Source: Mucilaginibacter galii | GTDB taxonomy: Bacteria; Bacteroidota; Bacteroidia; Sphingobacteriales; Sphingobacteriaceae | Assembly: GCF_014635825.1 (NCBI RefSeq) | Contig: NZ_BMDO01000001.1 | Location: 1,054,001-1,118,000 of the forward strand | Reading direction: 5' to 3' | DNA length: 64,000 nt | Shown here: positions 1 to 9,010 of the stretch, one piece after another | Layout of the letters: each line of letters starts with the position of its first letter | Numbering within the stretch: the first letter of the stretch is position 1 | Translations under genes and position numbers: made by a program | The notes under the pieces: generated by a model | Database searches by the model: none | Told to the model about the DNA's origin: nothing | What the model saw: only the letters and a program-made list of their open reading frames with translations

Positions 1-1877
1 TTGTCTTTTAACGCAGCAACAATAATCTTGCGGCCATTGGCATCGCTTGATGCCTGGTTGCGTGCCCAGGTTACCGCCTCTAACCTATCCAGGTACAATG
101 GTGCATTAGCATACTGGTAAGCAAACTCATCACCGGTTTTAGTATCTGTCTTTTTAGCTAACAGCATTTTTTCGGCATCTACGTTTACCAGTTCGGGCTT
201 GGCAGCTACCTTGAACGTAAGCGTGTCTGACTTGGTGCGCAACCATACCTGCTGGCGGGTTTTCTTACCCCCTACATACAAATCGACCGCTATTGGCAAG
301 GTAAAGGCATTGCCTGCCTGAGTTTGCTGCACATAAACCGATTGGGTTTTGTTAGCAGCATCCCAACCGTAAGTAATATTTAAAATAGGGTGACCGGCGT
401 TGTAGTACCATTGGTTAAAGAACCAGTTGAGGTCTTTACCGCTTGCCTCTTCTAAAGCTAAACGCAATTGCTGCGCTTCACCATTTTTAAGGGCATTGGT
501 TTTGAGGTAAATATTCAGGCCTTTATAAAAAGCTTCGTTACCCAAATAGTTGCGCAGCATATATAATATAGAACCACCTTTTTGGTAGGTCACAACATCA
601 AACATGTCTTCCTTGTCATTATAATAGAAACGAACCAGGTTTTTGGTGGCAGCATCAGGGGCATTTAAGTATGACCTACGGTCGCCGTTAATATGGGCAT
701 CGCCTTCGTCTTTACCGTATTTGTGCTCGGCCCAAAGGGTTTCGCTAAAATCAGCGAACGATTCGTTCACGGTCAGGTTGCTCCAGCTTTCGGCGGTTAC
801 ATAATCGCCAAACCACTGGTGAAACAGCTCGTGCACTACTGTGCTTTCACCTTGTGCAGTATTGTAATAACGGTCTAATAACTGGCGTGGAGTACCTTGC
901 ACATAATCGCCATGCAGGGTGGCACTGGTATTTTCCATAGCACCGCTCACGTAATCGCGTACTACAATTTGTGCGTACTTGTTCCACGGGTAATCTACCC
1001 CTAAGGTTTTGGAGTAAAACTCAATTACTTCGGGCGTGTAACCAAAAATATTTTTAGCATAAGGAGCATATTTAGGTTCTAGGTAATAGCTTACTTCTTT
1101 ACCTTTCCAAACGTCTTTAGTGATCTTGAAATCGCCCACAGCCATCATGAATAAATAAGGCGAATGCGGCAGATCCATTTTCCAGTAATCAGTACGGGTG
1201 CCGTTACCATTACTTTTTTGCGATACCAGTTTACCGTTACTCAGGGTAACGTACTTGGATGGCACCGTCATGTAAATCTCTTCGGTAGTTTTCTGGCTTG
1301 GCTTATCAATAGTTGGAAACCAGGCCGATGAGCTTTCGGTTTCGCCCTGTGTCCAGATCTGTACCGGTTTGCCTTTTACGGTGCTATCGGGGTTAATAAA
1401 ATATAAACCCTTGGCATCGCTAATAGCCATACTGCCTTGCACTTTTAGCTGATCGGGCTTGGAGGTATAGTCGATGTAAACGATATAGTTTTCGCCGGGA
1501 TTGTAAACCTTATCCAGCTTAATGTTGAGCGAAAGGCTATCGTAAGTAAATTTCAGCGGCGTATTTTTTCCGGCCTTTACTACGGCAATGGTTTTAATAT
1601 CCATTCCCTTAGCATCCAAACGCAACGAATCTGTTTTGTAAGCGTGCGGCTTTAACGTAACCCACTCCTTACCGTACATAAAGCGTTTTTTATAATCAAA
1701 ACGCACATCGAGCTTGGTGTGTACCAAATCGTTGATCTTTTCGGGCGTGGCGCGGTAAATTTTCAGGTTAGGGTTTTCGGGCGGCGCAGGCGCAGTGGTT
1801 TGTGCCAAAGCGGGCGCATTAATAGCCGCCATGCACAGGGCAACCCATAATAATGCCTTAGGTTTGTTTATCAACAT
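1..1877 (-). CDS. M1 family zinc aminopeptidase, secreted (C-terminus beyond window)
   Basis: A gluzincin aminopeptidase that should remove N-terminal residues from peptides outside the cytoplasm. The N-terminus has a hydrophobic signal segment ending in an Ala-Leu-Ala-Gln cleavage-like site near residue 25. The substrate-anchoring GAMEN motif is at residues 312-316, and the zinc site HELFH is at residues 349-353, followed about 19 residues later by the third ligand in NESFAD. The frame is open through base 1, so the stop codon lies outside the window; 625 codons are visible. The start is the ATG at 1875-1877, directly before the signal peptide. A second, more divergent M1-like gene lies at 4177-5838. 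The M1 call is secure; the substrate is unknown. Confidence 0.93.
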   Translation of the reverse strand, partial: MLINKPKALLWVALCMAAINAPALAQTTAPAPPENPNLKIYRATPEKINDLVHTKLDVRFDYKKRFMYGKEWVTLKPHAYKTDSLRLDAKGMDIKTIAVVKAGKNTPLKFTYDSLSLNIKLDKVYNPGENYIVYIDYTSKPDQLKVQGSMAISDAKGLYFINPDSTVKGKPVQIWTQGETESSSAWFPTIDKPSQKTTEEIYMTVPSKYVTLSNGKLVSQKSNGNGTRTDYWKMDLPHSPYLFMMAVGDFKITKDVWKGKEVSYYLEPKYAPYAKNIFGYTPEVIEFYSKTLGVDYPWNKYAQIVVRDYVSGAMENTSATLHGDYVQGTPRQLLDRYYNTAQGESTVVHELFHQWFGDYVTAESWSNLTVNESFADFSETLWAEHKYGKDEGDAHINGDRRSYLNAPDAATKNLVRFYYNDKEDMFDVVTYQKGGSILYMLRNYLGNEAFYKGLNIYLKTNALKNGEAQQLRLALEEASGKDLNWFFNQWYYNAGHPILNITYGWDAANKTQSVYVQQTQAGNAFTLPIAVDLYVGGKKTRQQVWLRTKSDTLTFKVAAKPELVNVDAEKMLLAKKTDTKTGDEFAYQYANAPLYLDRLEAVTWARNQASSDANGRKIIVAALKD

Positions 1878-1940
1878 ATGAGCTTAGTAATAAAATAGTT
1901 CTTAATTATAATCATACGCCATTACATTCTTCCAACTGTT

Positions 1941-2006
1941 CTTTCGAGTGGTAACGAGAAATCTTGCATTGTTAAACAAGATCTCTCACTATCGTTCGAG
2001 ATGACA
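1941..2006. repeat. imperfect inverted repeat (TCGAGTGGTAACGAGAAATC family)
   Basis: An imperfect palindrome lies between the M1 peptidase and the ATPase gene. The left half reads TCGAGTGGTAACGAGAAATC and the right half reads as its degenerate complement, with a short spacer. A related string (ATAGTGAGAAATCCTG) occurs near 13243. It looks like a dispersed intergenic element; no gene is visible in the gap. Confidence 0.5.
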
Positions 2007-2068
2007 AGCTTTTTGTAAACAGCTTCTTAGCACAAAGGTAACATTTTGCGGCACTTTACGGGCTTGTG

Positions 2069-2812
2069 TTAACGGTTCAGCAATTGCTTTACAATTAACG
2101 CCGGATCTTTAAAAAAGGTGCTGTATTGCTGATACAACAGGGTTTGCTGGTAGCTGCATTGCTTTATACCTTGCGTGCTAAACTCGTAAATTAAGGCACC
2201 CGGATAGGCCAGCAATAAGGGTGAATGTGTAGCGATAATAAATTGTGAGTTAGTAAGCACCAGCTCGCGCATACGCACCAGCATGGCCATTTGCCGCTCT
2301 ACCGAAAGTGCGGCTTCGGGCTCATCTAAAATATAGAAGCCATTACCTTGAAACCGGTGTTTAAATAGTGCCCAAAACGATTGGCCGTGCGATTGCTCGT
2401 GTAGGGATTTGCCGCCATACGAGTCGATAATGCGCGGTCCGCCCGGTTCTTTATCCAGGCGCTCAATTTCGGTTCCCAAATTAAAGAAACTTTCACTTCT
2501 CAAGAAAAACCCGTCTTTGTGCCGCTCAATGCCGCGCGAGGTGCGGATGTGTTTATGCAGGGGCGAATGCGAAGCGCGGGTATTAAAATTAAAGTTGATG
2601 CTGCCACCTTCGGGATTAAAACCGGATGCAACGGCAATAGCTTCTAACAAGGTGGATTTCCCGGTACCGTTGCTGCCTACAAAGAAAGTAACTTCGGCAC
2701 CTATTTTAAGCTTGTTTAGGTGTTTAATGAAAGGCAACGAAAAAGGATAACTGCCAAGGTCGGCATCGCCCTGGTTAAAAGAAATATCCTGAAGTATTCC
2801 CCTCGAGATCAT
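2069..2812 (-). CDS. AAA/ABC-like ATPase, predicted
   Basis: A single nucleotide-binding domain of 247 residues. Walker A GSNGTGKST is at residues 46-54, a degenerate ABC signature SHGQS at 141-145, and Walker B with catalytic Glu (FYILDEPEAALS) at 159-170. A late HSP motif resembles the H-loop of ABC/SMC-type ATPases. There are no membrane segments and no coiled-coil insertion, so it is not a complete SMC or RecF. It resembles the stand-alone AAA_21-type ATPases common in Bacteroidota, whose cellular role is mostly unknown. No partner nuclease (OLD/TOPRIM) is adjacent, which argues against a Gabija- or OLD-type defence system. Confidence 0.8.
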   Translation of the reverse strand: MISRGILQDISFNQGDADLGSYPFSLPFIKHLNKLKIGAEVTFFVGSNGTGKSTLLEAIAVASGFNPEGGSINFNFNTRASHSPLHKHIRTSRGIERHKDGFFLRSESFFNLGTEIERLDKEPGGPRIIDSYGGKSLHEQSHGQSFWALFKHRFQGNGFYILDEPEAALSVERQMAMLVRMRELVLTNSQFIIATHSPLLLAYPGALIYEFSTQGIKQCSYQQTLLYQQYSTFFKDPALIVKQLLNR

Positions 2813-2957
2813 GTTTTTTAGTTGTTTTAATTAGGCTACCGGCTGCCTTTTGATGGCAGAAAGTTAATCATTTTTTGCATTTGAATTGCTTTTTCGTCTG
2901 CGAGGTTTCGGCGTGATAGCAATCGGTAATCTACCCATCATGCACTGCGCGTTCCCA

Positions 2958-2988
2958 TTGCTTGGCACCTGCTAATGCTGTAGCTTTG
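2958..2988 (+). promoter_or_regulatory. Bacteroidota-type promoter for the Ldh gene
   Basis: TTG at 2958-2960 is followed after 20 bp by TAGCTTTG at 2981-2988, matching the Bacteroidota -33/-7 pattern (TTTG, then TAnnTTTG). The predicted transcription start falls essentially at the ATG at 2996, implying a very short or absent leader. Confidence 0.6.
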
Positions 2989-2995
2989 CAGCACT

Positions 2996-4075
2996 ATGCA
3001 AAACATCTTCGCCGAAACCTCGCTACGCACTTTTACCCGGGATATTTTTTTGGCGATGGGCTGTTCGGCAGAACACGCGGCACTGGCTGCCGATGTTTTG
3101 TTAAAGTCGGACCTGCGGGGCATAGACTCGCATGGTGTAGCGCGTTTGAGCGGCTATGTGCGTTTGTGGGAAAAGCAACGCATAAACCCTACACCCAACA
3201 TCCGCGTGGTGCATGAAACTGCTACCACGGCCACTGTAGACGGCGATGCCGGTTTGGGCCTCGTGGTGGCCCCTTTTGCCATGCAGGTGGCCATGGCAAA
3301 AGCCGAAACCTATGGTTCGGGCTGGGTGGCTATTAAAAACTCCAACCACTTTGGCATTGCGGGTTACCATGCTTTGATGGCTGTTGAAAAAGACATGATA
3401 GGTTTTGCCATGACCAACGCCAGTCCGCTGGTGGCGCCCACCTTTGCCAACGAACGTATGCTGGGCACCAACCCTATGTGCTACGCTTTCCCGGCAGGCA
3501 AATATCCACCGGTTATTGTAGATATGGCTACCTCGGCTGCAGCTAACGGTAAATTGGAAATAGCCCAACGCTTGGGCAAACCTGTGCCCGAAGGCTGGAT
3601 ACAGGATGCCAACGGCAATTACACCACCGACCCACACGCTCTTAAAACAGGCGGCTCCCTGCTGCCCCTGGGCAGCGACCGCGAGCATGGCAGCCATAAA
3701 GGTTTTGGATTGAGTGCTACGGTAGATATTTTATCGGGCGTATTATCGGGTGCTAACTATGGCCCATGGGTGCCGCCATTTGTAGCTTTTATGGAGCCTT
3801 CGGCCAACCCGCCCGGACAAGGTATAGGCCACTTTGTGGGTGCCATGCGGGTAGATGGCTTTAGACCTGTAGATGAATTTAAAGACAATTTAGACAACTG
3901 GATTGCACGCTTCAAAGCCGCCCAAACAGTTGACCCCGATCAAAAAGTGATCATACCCGGCGAGCCCGAACTGGCCGCAGAATTAGACCGGCAGGTAAAC
4001 GGCATACCACTGGTACAAGCCGTGATAGATGATTTGAACCTGCTGGCCGTACGTTTTGGCATAGAACGATTGTAA
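2996..4075 (+). CDS. Ldh family oxidoreductase (type-2 malate/lactate dehydrogenase)
   Basis: An NAD(P)-dependent 2-hydroxyacid dehydrogenase of the Ldh2/YlbC/MdhII fold, 359 residues, the usual length of the family. Family motifs are visible: SDLRGIDSHGVARL near residues 38-51 (catalytic His at 46), KNSNHFGIAGYH near 117-128 and GSHKGFGLS in the second half. Related enzymes act on malate, lactate, ureidoglycolate or sugar-derived 2-keto acids, and the sequence alone does not choose among these. It is monocistronic: a promoter abuts the start, and the downstream neighbour is convergent. Confidence 0.9.
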   Translation: MQNIFAETSLRTFTRDIFLAMGCSAEHAALAADVLLKSDLRGIDSHGVARLSGYVRLWEKQRINPTPNIRVVHETATTATVDGDAGLGLVVAPFAMQVAMAKAETYGSGWVAIKNSNHFGIAGYHALMAVEKDMIGFAMTNASPLVAPTFANERMLGTNPMCYAFPAGKYPPVIVDMATSAAANGKLEIAQRLGKPVPEGWIQDANGNYTTDPHALKTGGSLLPLGSDREHGSHKGFGLSATVDILSGVLSGANYGPWVPPFVAFMEPSANPPGQGIGHFVGAMRVDGFRPVDEFKDNLDNWIARFKAAQTVDPDQKVIIPGEPELAAELDRQVNGIPLVQAVIDDLNLLAVRFGIERL

Positions 4076-4100
4076 TTAGCTGCCTGTCCGTGGCGGCGAA

Positions 4101-4129
4101 CCCCTCCCTACCCTCCCGAGGGGAGGGAA
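4101..4129. repeat. dispersed GC-rich palindrome (CCCTCCC family)
   Basis: Pattern CCCCTCCCTACCCTCCCGAG then GGGAGGG, with hairpin potential. Relatives occur at 13512-13760, 34482-34577 and 42427-42570. It lies between convergent genes, where it may also act as a bidirectional terminator. Confidence 0.6.
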
Positions 4130-4176
4130 CTTATTTCCGAATATCGACGTTGTCAACATTTAAAATGGAGTAAGCC

Positions 4177-5838
4177 CTACTCCATTTTAACTTTAATGTA
4201 ATATTCAAAAGTATCAACCTCTAAATTTTCTTTGGTTAAGCCGGGCAAAGCAACAGGTGCATAGTCCGACGTAACTTTGATGAAGTAATACTCACCGTCT
4301 TTTTTACGCATTTTAATGGGCATGGTAAAGCCCTTTACATCGGCTGTCCATTTGGCGTATACTTTACCATTTTCAAATTTAAGGTCGAGTTGGGGTATTT
4401 GGGTATAGCGCAGGTATTGGTCAAAAATAGGCGTAAAGTTGATACCGGCTTGCTTGTTAATGTAGTTTACAATTTGCGGCGTAGTTACCGTTTGGTGGTA
4501 AAACGTTTGGTTTAAACCGCGTAAAATACTGCGCCACTTGGCATCATCATTAATAATGGTGCGCACGATGCTAAGCATGTTGGCCCCCTTGGGGTACATA
4601 TCGCCCGAGCCTTCTTTGTTCACATTGTAAGGGCCTATGATAGGTTCATCATTCCTGATGATTTTACGGAGGCCTTGTATATACTCAAGCCCCGCTTGTT
4701 TGTTGCTATACGTTTCAATAAAAAGCGATTCGGAATAATTAGTAAAGCTTTCATGGATCCACATATCGGCAATATCCTTAGAGGTAATATTATTGCCAAA
4801 CCACTCGTGGCCGCTTTCATGCACGATAATAAAATCCCAGGTTAAACCTAAACCGGTGCCCGAAAGATCGCGCCCCAGGTAACCGTTCTTGTATTTATTA
4901 CCATAAGCTACGGCGCTTTGGTGCTCCATGCCCAAGTGCGGGGTTTCTACCAGTTTATAGCCATCCTCATACCAGGGGTACGGGCCAAACCAGTTTTCAA
5001 AGGCTTTGAGCATGCGTTTAACATCGCGCCCAAACTGTGCTTTGGCTTTTTCTGCGTTGTAAGTAAGCACCCAGTAATCTATGGATAGCTTGCCTTTTTC
5101 GCCATCGTAACTATCTTCCATATGGGTATAATTACCAATATTGGCGGCAATATCGTAGTTGTTAATGGGGTTGCTCACAAACCAATCGAACCGGGTATAG
5201 CCATCGGGAAGGGTGGTGGTTTTGCGCAGCCGGCCGTTCGATACATCTTGTAAACCAGCAGGTACACTAATACTGATGAGCGCGCTATCTACCTCATCGG
5301 CCTGGTGATCTTTAGTGGGCCACCAAATGCTGGCACCGGCACCCTGGCAGGCCGTAGCTACCCAGGGTTTGCCCAGCGAATCGGTAGTAAAAACCACGCC
5401 ACCATCCCATGGAGCACGTTTGGCCACAGTAGGGTTTCCTGAATAATAGACCGTAAATTCATCCTTACTGCCTTTGGCAATAGCCTTGGGAAAGGTAACG
5501 AACACCGCATTAAACTCGCGGGTAAAAGGCAGATCTTTACCTTGGTAAACCACTTTATCAACCTTTAAATTAGCATACAGATCAAACTGCAGCTTGGTAA
5601 AATTCTGCTTAGCCGTAAACTTAAACAGGTTGCTGCCGCTGATGTATTTTTTATCAAGATCGAACTTCACATCCAGATGATAGTAGTTGATATCGTAACA
5701 GGTGCGCAGCGGGGTAAGCATGCCGCGCAGGGTATCGGCACGGGTATAGGTTTCCTTTTTCTGCATCAACTGGGCCGATGCAATAGTGCTGAAAAAGGTG
5801 ACTATGATGATTCCGGAGAGGAGGTGTTTTAATTTCAT
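4177..5838 (-). CDS. M1-like metallopeptidase, secreted
   Basis: A divergent M1 family protein of 553 residues. It begins with a signal peptide (MKLKHLL to ASAQ). The zinc site HESGH is at 340-344, with the third ligand in the following HESF motif about 19 residues on. The exopeptidase motif reads GMEHQ (303-307) instead of the canonical GAMEN. A longer frame extends to 5979, but the extension is hydrophilic and precedes a clear signal peptide, so the ATG at 5836-5838 is chosen. The GAMEN change is typical of the leukotriene-hydrolase-like and Bacteroidota M1 branch. Substrate unknown. Confidence 0.9.
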   Translation of the reverse strand: MKLKHLLSGIIIVTFFSTIASAQLMQKKETYTRADTLRGMLTPLRTCYDINYYHLDVKFDLDKKYISGSNLFKFTAKQNFTKLQFDLYANLKVDKVVYQGKDLPFTREFNAVFVTFPKAIAKGSKDEFTVYYSGNPTVAKRAPWDGGVVFTTDSLGKPWVATACQGAGASIWWPTKDHQADEVDSALISISVPAGLQDVSNGRLRKTTTLPDGYTRFDWFVSNPINNYDIAANIGNYTHMEDSYDGEKGKLSIDYWVLTYNAEKAKAQFGRDVKRMLKAFENWFGPYPWYEDGYKLVETPHLGMEHQSAVAYGNKYKNGYLGRDLSGTGLGLTWDFIIVHESGHEWFGNNITSKDIADMWIHESFTNYSESLFIETYSNKQAGLEYIQGLRKIIRNDEPIIGPYNVNKEGSGDMYPKGANMLSIVRTIINDDAKWRSILRGLNQTFYHQTVTTPQIVNYINKQAGINFTPIFDQYLRYTQIPQLDLKFENGKVYAKWTADVKGFTMPIKMRKKDGEYYFIKVTSDYAPVALPGLTKENLEVDTFEYYIKVKME

Positions 5839-5952
5839 TTGATTGGCACGTGTTGTATTACAAATAAACAAAAAGAGGTGCATAGTAAAGCACCTCTTTG
5901 TATTCATTTGTATAATTCGTGGGTTTAAACCTTGTCTTGTTTCTACCTGTCG

Positions 5953-6010
5953 GTTTGAGCTTGTCGAAGACCTAACCAAGCGGTGAATGCTTCGACAAAC
6001 TCAGCATGAC
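5953..6010. repeat. inverted repeat (GAGCTTGTCGAAG family)
   Basis: The left arm GTTTGAGCTTGTCGAAG at 5953-5969 pairs with CTTCGACAAACTCAGC starting at 5990. This is a member of the widespread intergenic element with a GCTTGTCGAAG core; relatives lie at 17155-17354. Confidence 0.65.
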
Positions 6011-6052
6011 AAGTGGGATACCTCGCTCTCCGCTCTTTAAAACCTCGCTCCC

Positions 6053-6871
6053 CTACTTCCCAAACAACCGCTGAAAAAATCCTTTCTTTTCTACCACGGG
6101 CTCATCAACAGGTGCAATGTTATTTACCTGGTAAGTCGAATTTCTTTCTATATGCCCTTCAGGCAAGTTCTCCCGCTGTTCAATTTCTTTTAACTGTTCC
6201 CGTGCCACTTCCTGGTACAGTAACGCCCCCTCAATATCGCAATTTAAGAGATCAGAATAACACACCGATTTATCTAAGTCAAGCGGATTAGGTTCCACCA
6301 CATCCGAGGCTTCTAACAGGCCACAATTGTTTTCTGCGGCAAATGTTAATGCTTTAACAAAAACGTTGATCCTTTTTTCGGAATAGAAATCATCCAAATG
6401 CTGTTTTACCAGGGCATCATGCTCATAATCGTTTAACAGCTGCACCACTTGATCGGCAGGGATAAATACACCCGAACTGTAATTGCTGTTCAATTGATTG
6501 CGTATCTTATTTTCGGCCTTGCTGCCCAATACATCTTCCCAAGCTTTAGTATATTTCCTAAAATCGGGCTTTTCGAGCATTAAGAATGAAAATGCAGATC
6601 CCCTGGTATAAAAGTATTTACGAAACAAGCCTTGAATTACTGCAATATAATAGCCATGCGTATTTTCAAAAGCGTCATCAGGCTGTGTATTCACCGCTAC
6701 ATCAAGCAGCTCGGCATATTTTTGCCGGTAAAAATCTTCTAATCCGTATTGCCGTGCCAATTCATCAATGGCAGCATAATCGCGCTCAACAATTTTGGTA
6801 AAATCCAGTCCCCAATACCATTGATCAATTTCCGTTTCGGTTATAGGATGGTAACTAATATCGTAGCCCAT
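6053..6871 (-). CDS. hypothetical protein, cytoplasmic
   Basis: A 272-residue acidic protein with no signal peptide or membrane segment. I do not recognise a family with certainty. It starts MGYDISYHPITETEIDQWYW and is rich in Tyr, Asp and Glu, with a basic C-terminal tail (KKGFFQRLFGK). A longer in-frame start at 6913 exists but lies inside a 23-bp inverted repeat, so the ATG at 6869-6871 is preferred. It follows the S15 hydrolase gene on the same strand but is separated from it by that palindrome. Confidence 0.65.
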   Translation of the reverse strand: MGYDISYHPITETEIDQWYWGLDFTKIVERDYAAIDELARQYGLEDFYRQKYAELLDVAVNTQPDDAFENTHGYYIAVIQGLFRKYFYTRGSAFSFLMLEKPDFRKYTKAWEDVLGSKAENKIRNQLNSNYSSGVFIPADQVVQLLNDYEHDALVKQHLDDFYSEKRINVFVKALTFAAENNCGLLEASDVVEPNPLDLDKSVCYSDLLNCDIEGALLYQEVAREQLKEIEQRENLPEGHIERNSTYQVNNIAPVDEPVVEKKGFFQRLFGK

Positions 6872-6885
6872 ATCATGATGTTTAA

Positions 6886-6944
6886 GTTTAATTAACAAGC
6901 ACTTATGCCGCATTTTTGTTTGCGTAAGTGCTTGTTAATTAAAC
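6886..6944 (-). terminator. 23-bp inverted repeat, likely terminator/attenuator
   Basis: Arms at 6886-6908 and 6922-6944 are complementary over 23 bp with one mismatch and enclose a 13-nt loop. The element starts 10 nt past the stop codon of the S15 hydrolase gene and ends 15 nt before the next gene on the same strand. No clear U-run follows, so it could be a processing or attenuation hairpin instead of a classical intrinsic terminator. Confidence 0.55.
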
Positions 6945-6954
6945 TCGTCATGAT

Positions 6955-8820
6955 TTATTTTAGCACTTCTACGTCAATAAAACTATCATTGTAAACCGTG
7001 TGCGTGGCTTTGATATAATCTGCCTCAGCAGCCTTATACGGATTCTCTACAAACTTTTGTGGATTGCGTGCCCACAGCGGGAAAGCGGTGCTTTGTACCT
7101 GCACCATAATGCGGTGGCCTTTTTTAAAGGTATGCAGTACATCCTGCAGTTTTACATCCACATTGGTTTTGGTATTTGGGATGAAAGGCTGCGGTTTTTC
7201 AAAGCTATTACGGAACCGGCCGGGCATAATTTCGGAACGTACCATTTGCTGGTAATTGGCCAAAATAATATTCTTGTTAGGCATATAGGCATGGTTTGGC
7301 TCATCTGCGGGGTAAACATCTATCAGTTTCACAATCCAGTCGGCATCGGTGCCGGTGGTGGCTACTTTGAGGTGGGCCATAATTTCGCCGCCCAGGGTTA
7401 CATCATCTTTCAATACATCGGTTTGGAACACCAGTACATCAGGTCTACGGCCTGCAAAGCGCTGATCTTCGCTCATGTAATTGTGCGGTGTGAAGCCCAT
7501 GGTGGTGGTATTATCCTCGGTGTAAGGCACCGGTTTCAATGGGTCGCTTATGAAAGATGTAGAAGCGGTGGCATCGGGCTGGCTCATGGGCAGTTTGCCA
7601 TCGGCACTTAAAAACAGTTTTTCGTGTTTGGCAGCGGGTACCGGCCATTGGGTGTAGGTTTGCCATTGCTTTTTGCCGGTGTCGTACATATAGGCTTTAG
7701 GCAGTCCGCTGTTTTTATCGCCGTTGCCTTTCAAAAAGTGGTCGAAAAATTTAGCCTCGATATTCTTTTGATAGAAAGTAGCAATGCTATCGCCAAAGTA
7801 AACGTTGCTGTGCAGGGTGTGCCCCGTTTCGCGCGACCAACGGCCATGCCCGAACGGTCCCATCACAATGGTGTTGTATGCCGATGGATCTTGCTTGTTA
7901 ATGGTCTTGAAAATAGCCAGCGGACCACGCAGATCTTCGGCATCGTACCAGCCACCTACCAGCATCACGGCCGGCATTATTTTACCGTAATGGCGCAGCA
8001 GATCGCGCTTTTGCCAAAACTCGTCGTAGTTAGGGTGGTTTACGGTCTCCTGCCAAAAGAAATTGTCTTTATAATATTTATCGGCATTGCTTAGCGGGCC
8101 CATATCCAGCAAAAACTGGTAGCCATCTTTAGCGCCGGCAGTATTCACCATGGTATACCAGGCTTTACTGGTGGTATCTTTCTTTTGTACACCAAACACC
8201 GGGTAGGTAAAAAAGTAAGACTCAAGCAACGCACCATTATGGTGAAAATCATCGAACCAAAAATCGGATATAGGTGCCTGCGGCGATGAAGCTTTTAACG
8301 CCGGGTGGTTTGACAGGATACCCGCTGCGGTGTAAAAGCCAGGATAAGAAATACCCCACTGCCCTACGCGACCGTTATTAAAGGCGGCGTTTTTGACCAG
8401 CCAGTCAATGGTGTCGTAAGTGTCGGAGCCTTCGTCTACATCTTTCTTGGTTTTCTTATTGTCTATAACCGGGGTCATGTTGGTCCAGGTACCTTCACTT
8501 TTCCAGCGGCCGCGCACATCCTGGTAAACCACAATGTAGCCGGCTTTCATCATTTCATCAGACGGGCCTAATTTAGACGGAAACTTATCTGCCCCGTAAG
8601 GTGCCACGCTGTAGCAGGTACGCTGCATAATAACAGGGTACTTCTTTTTGGCCGAGGCATCTTTAGGCGTATAAATAGAGGTGAACAGCTTAATACCATC
8701 GCGCATGGTAATGTACACGTCTTTTTTGGTGTAGTGTTCTTGTGCGTAGTTGCCGCCTTGTGCAAATGCGGTAGTGCAGGCTACAGTAAGCGCCAGTAGC
8801 AGGGAATAGATGTTTTTCAT
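6955..8820 (-). CDS. CocE/NonD (S15-type) alpha/beta hydrolase, secreted
   Basis: An X-Pro dipeptidyl-peptidase/cocaine-esterase family protein of 621 residues. The N-terminal signal peptide ends TTAFAQ near residue 21. The nucleophile elbow GISYPG holds Ser158 in the context GQWGISYPG (153-161). The catalytic Asp is probably in GGWYDAEDLRGP and the His in GPFGHGRWS. The last ~250 residues match the jelly-roll C-terminal domain of the family. Family members hydrolyse acyl-ester or amide bonds, including X-Pro dipeptides and glutaryl beta-lactams; this one's substrate cannot be told. It sits in a stretch of secreted peptidases. Confidence 0.9.
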   Translation of the reverse strand: MKNIYSLLLALTVACTTAFAQGGNYAQEHYTKKDVYITMRDGIKLFTSIYTPKDASAKKKYPVIMQRTCYSVAPYGADKFPSKLGPSDEMMKAGYIVVYQDVRGRWKSEGTWTNMTPVIDNKKTKKDVDEGSDTYDTIDWLVKNAAFNNGRVGQWGISYPGFYTAAGILSNHPALKASSPQAPISDFWFDDFHHNGALLESYFFTYPVFGVQKKDTTSKAWYTMVNTAGAKDGYQFLLDMGPLSNADKYYKDNFFWQETVNHPNYDEFWQKRDLLRHYGKIMPAVMLVGGWYDAEDLRGPLAIFKTINKQDPSAYNTIVMGPFGHGRWSRETGHTLHSNVYFGDSIATFYQKNIEAKFFDHFLKGNGDKNSGLPKAYMYDTGKKQWQTYTQWPVPAAKHEKLFLSADGKLPMSQPDATASTSFISDPLKPVPYTEDNTTTMGFTPHNYMSEDQRFAGRRPDVLVFQTDVLKDDVTLGGEIMAHLKVATTGTDADWIVKLIDVYPADEPNHAYMPNKNIILANYQQMVRSEIMPGRFRNSFEKPQPFIPNTKTNVDVKLQDVLHTFKKGHRIMVQVQSTAFPLWARNPQKFVENPYKAAEADYIKATHTVYNDSFIDVEVLK

Positions 8821-9010
8821 CAGTTAATAGTTTAGCTTGCTAAATATACACAGTTAATGGTTTCGTGCCTAATCAGATTTTTCAATGGGAATTTTGTCTG
8901 TTTTGTAAATGGTTGCATAAGGTAAAAATACCCTTATTATTAAGGTGGTTCAGGAAGCTGCGCTCCGGGTAATAGCTGCAACTTAGCATGCAGACTTTCA
9001 ACCCATTATC

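Noticed and set aside
2069..2812. Defence-system ATPase (Gabija/OLD-like)
   Set aside because: No nuclease, TOPRIM or helicase partner is adjacent, and the flanking genes are metabolic or peptidase genes.
3101..3697. Long minus-strand frame opposite the Ldh gene
   Set aside because: It is the complementary shadow of a gene with complete family motifs, has no family signature and no promoter or start context of its own.
7000..8094. Plus-strand frames opposite the S15 hydrolase gene
   Set aside because: They mirror a conserved coding region and show Cys/His-rich, low-information translations without recognisable motifs.
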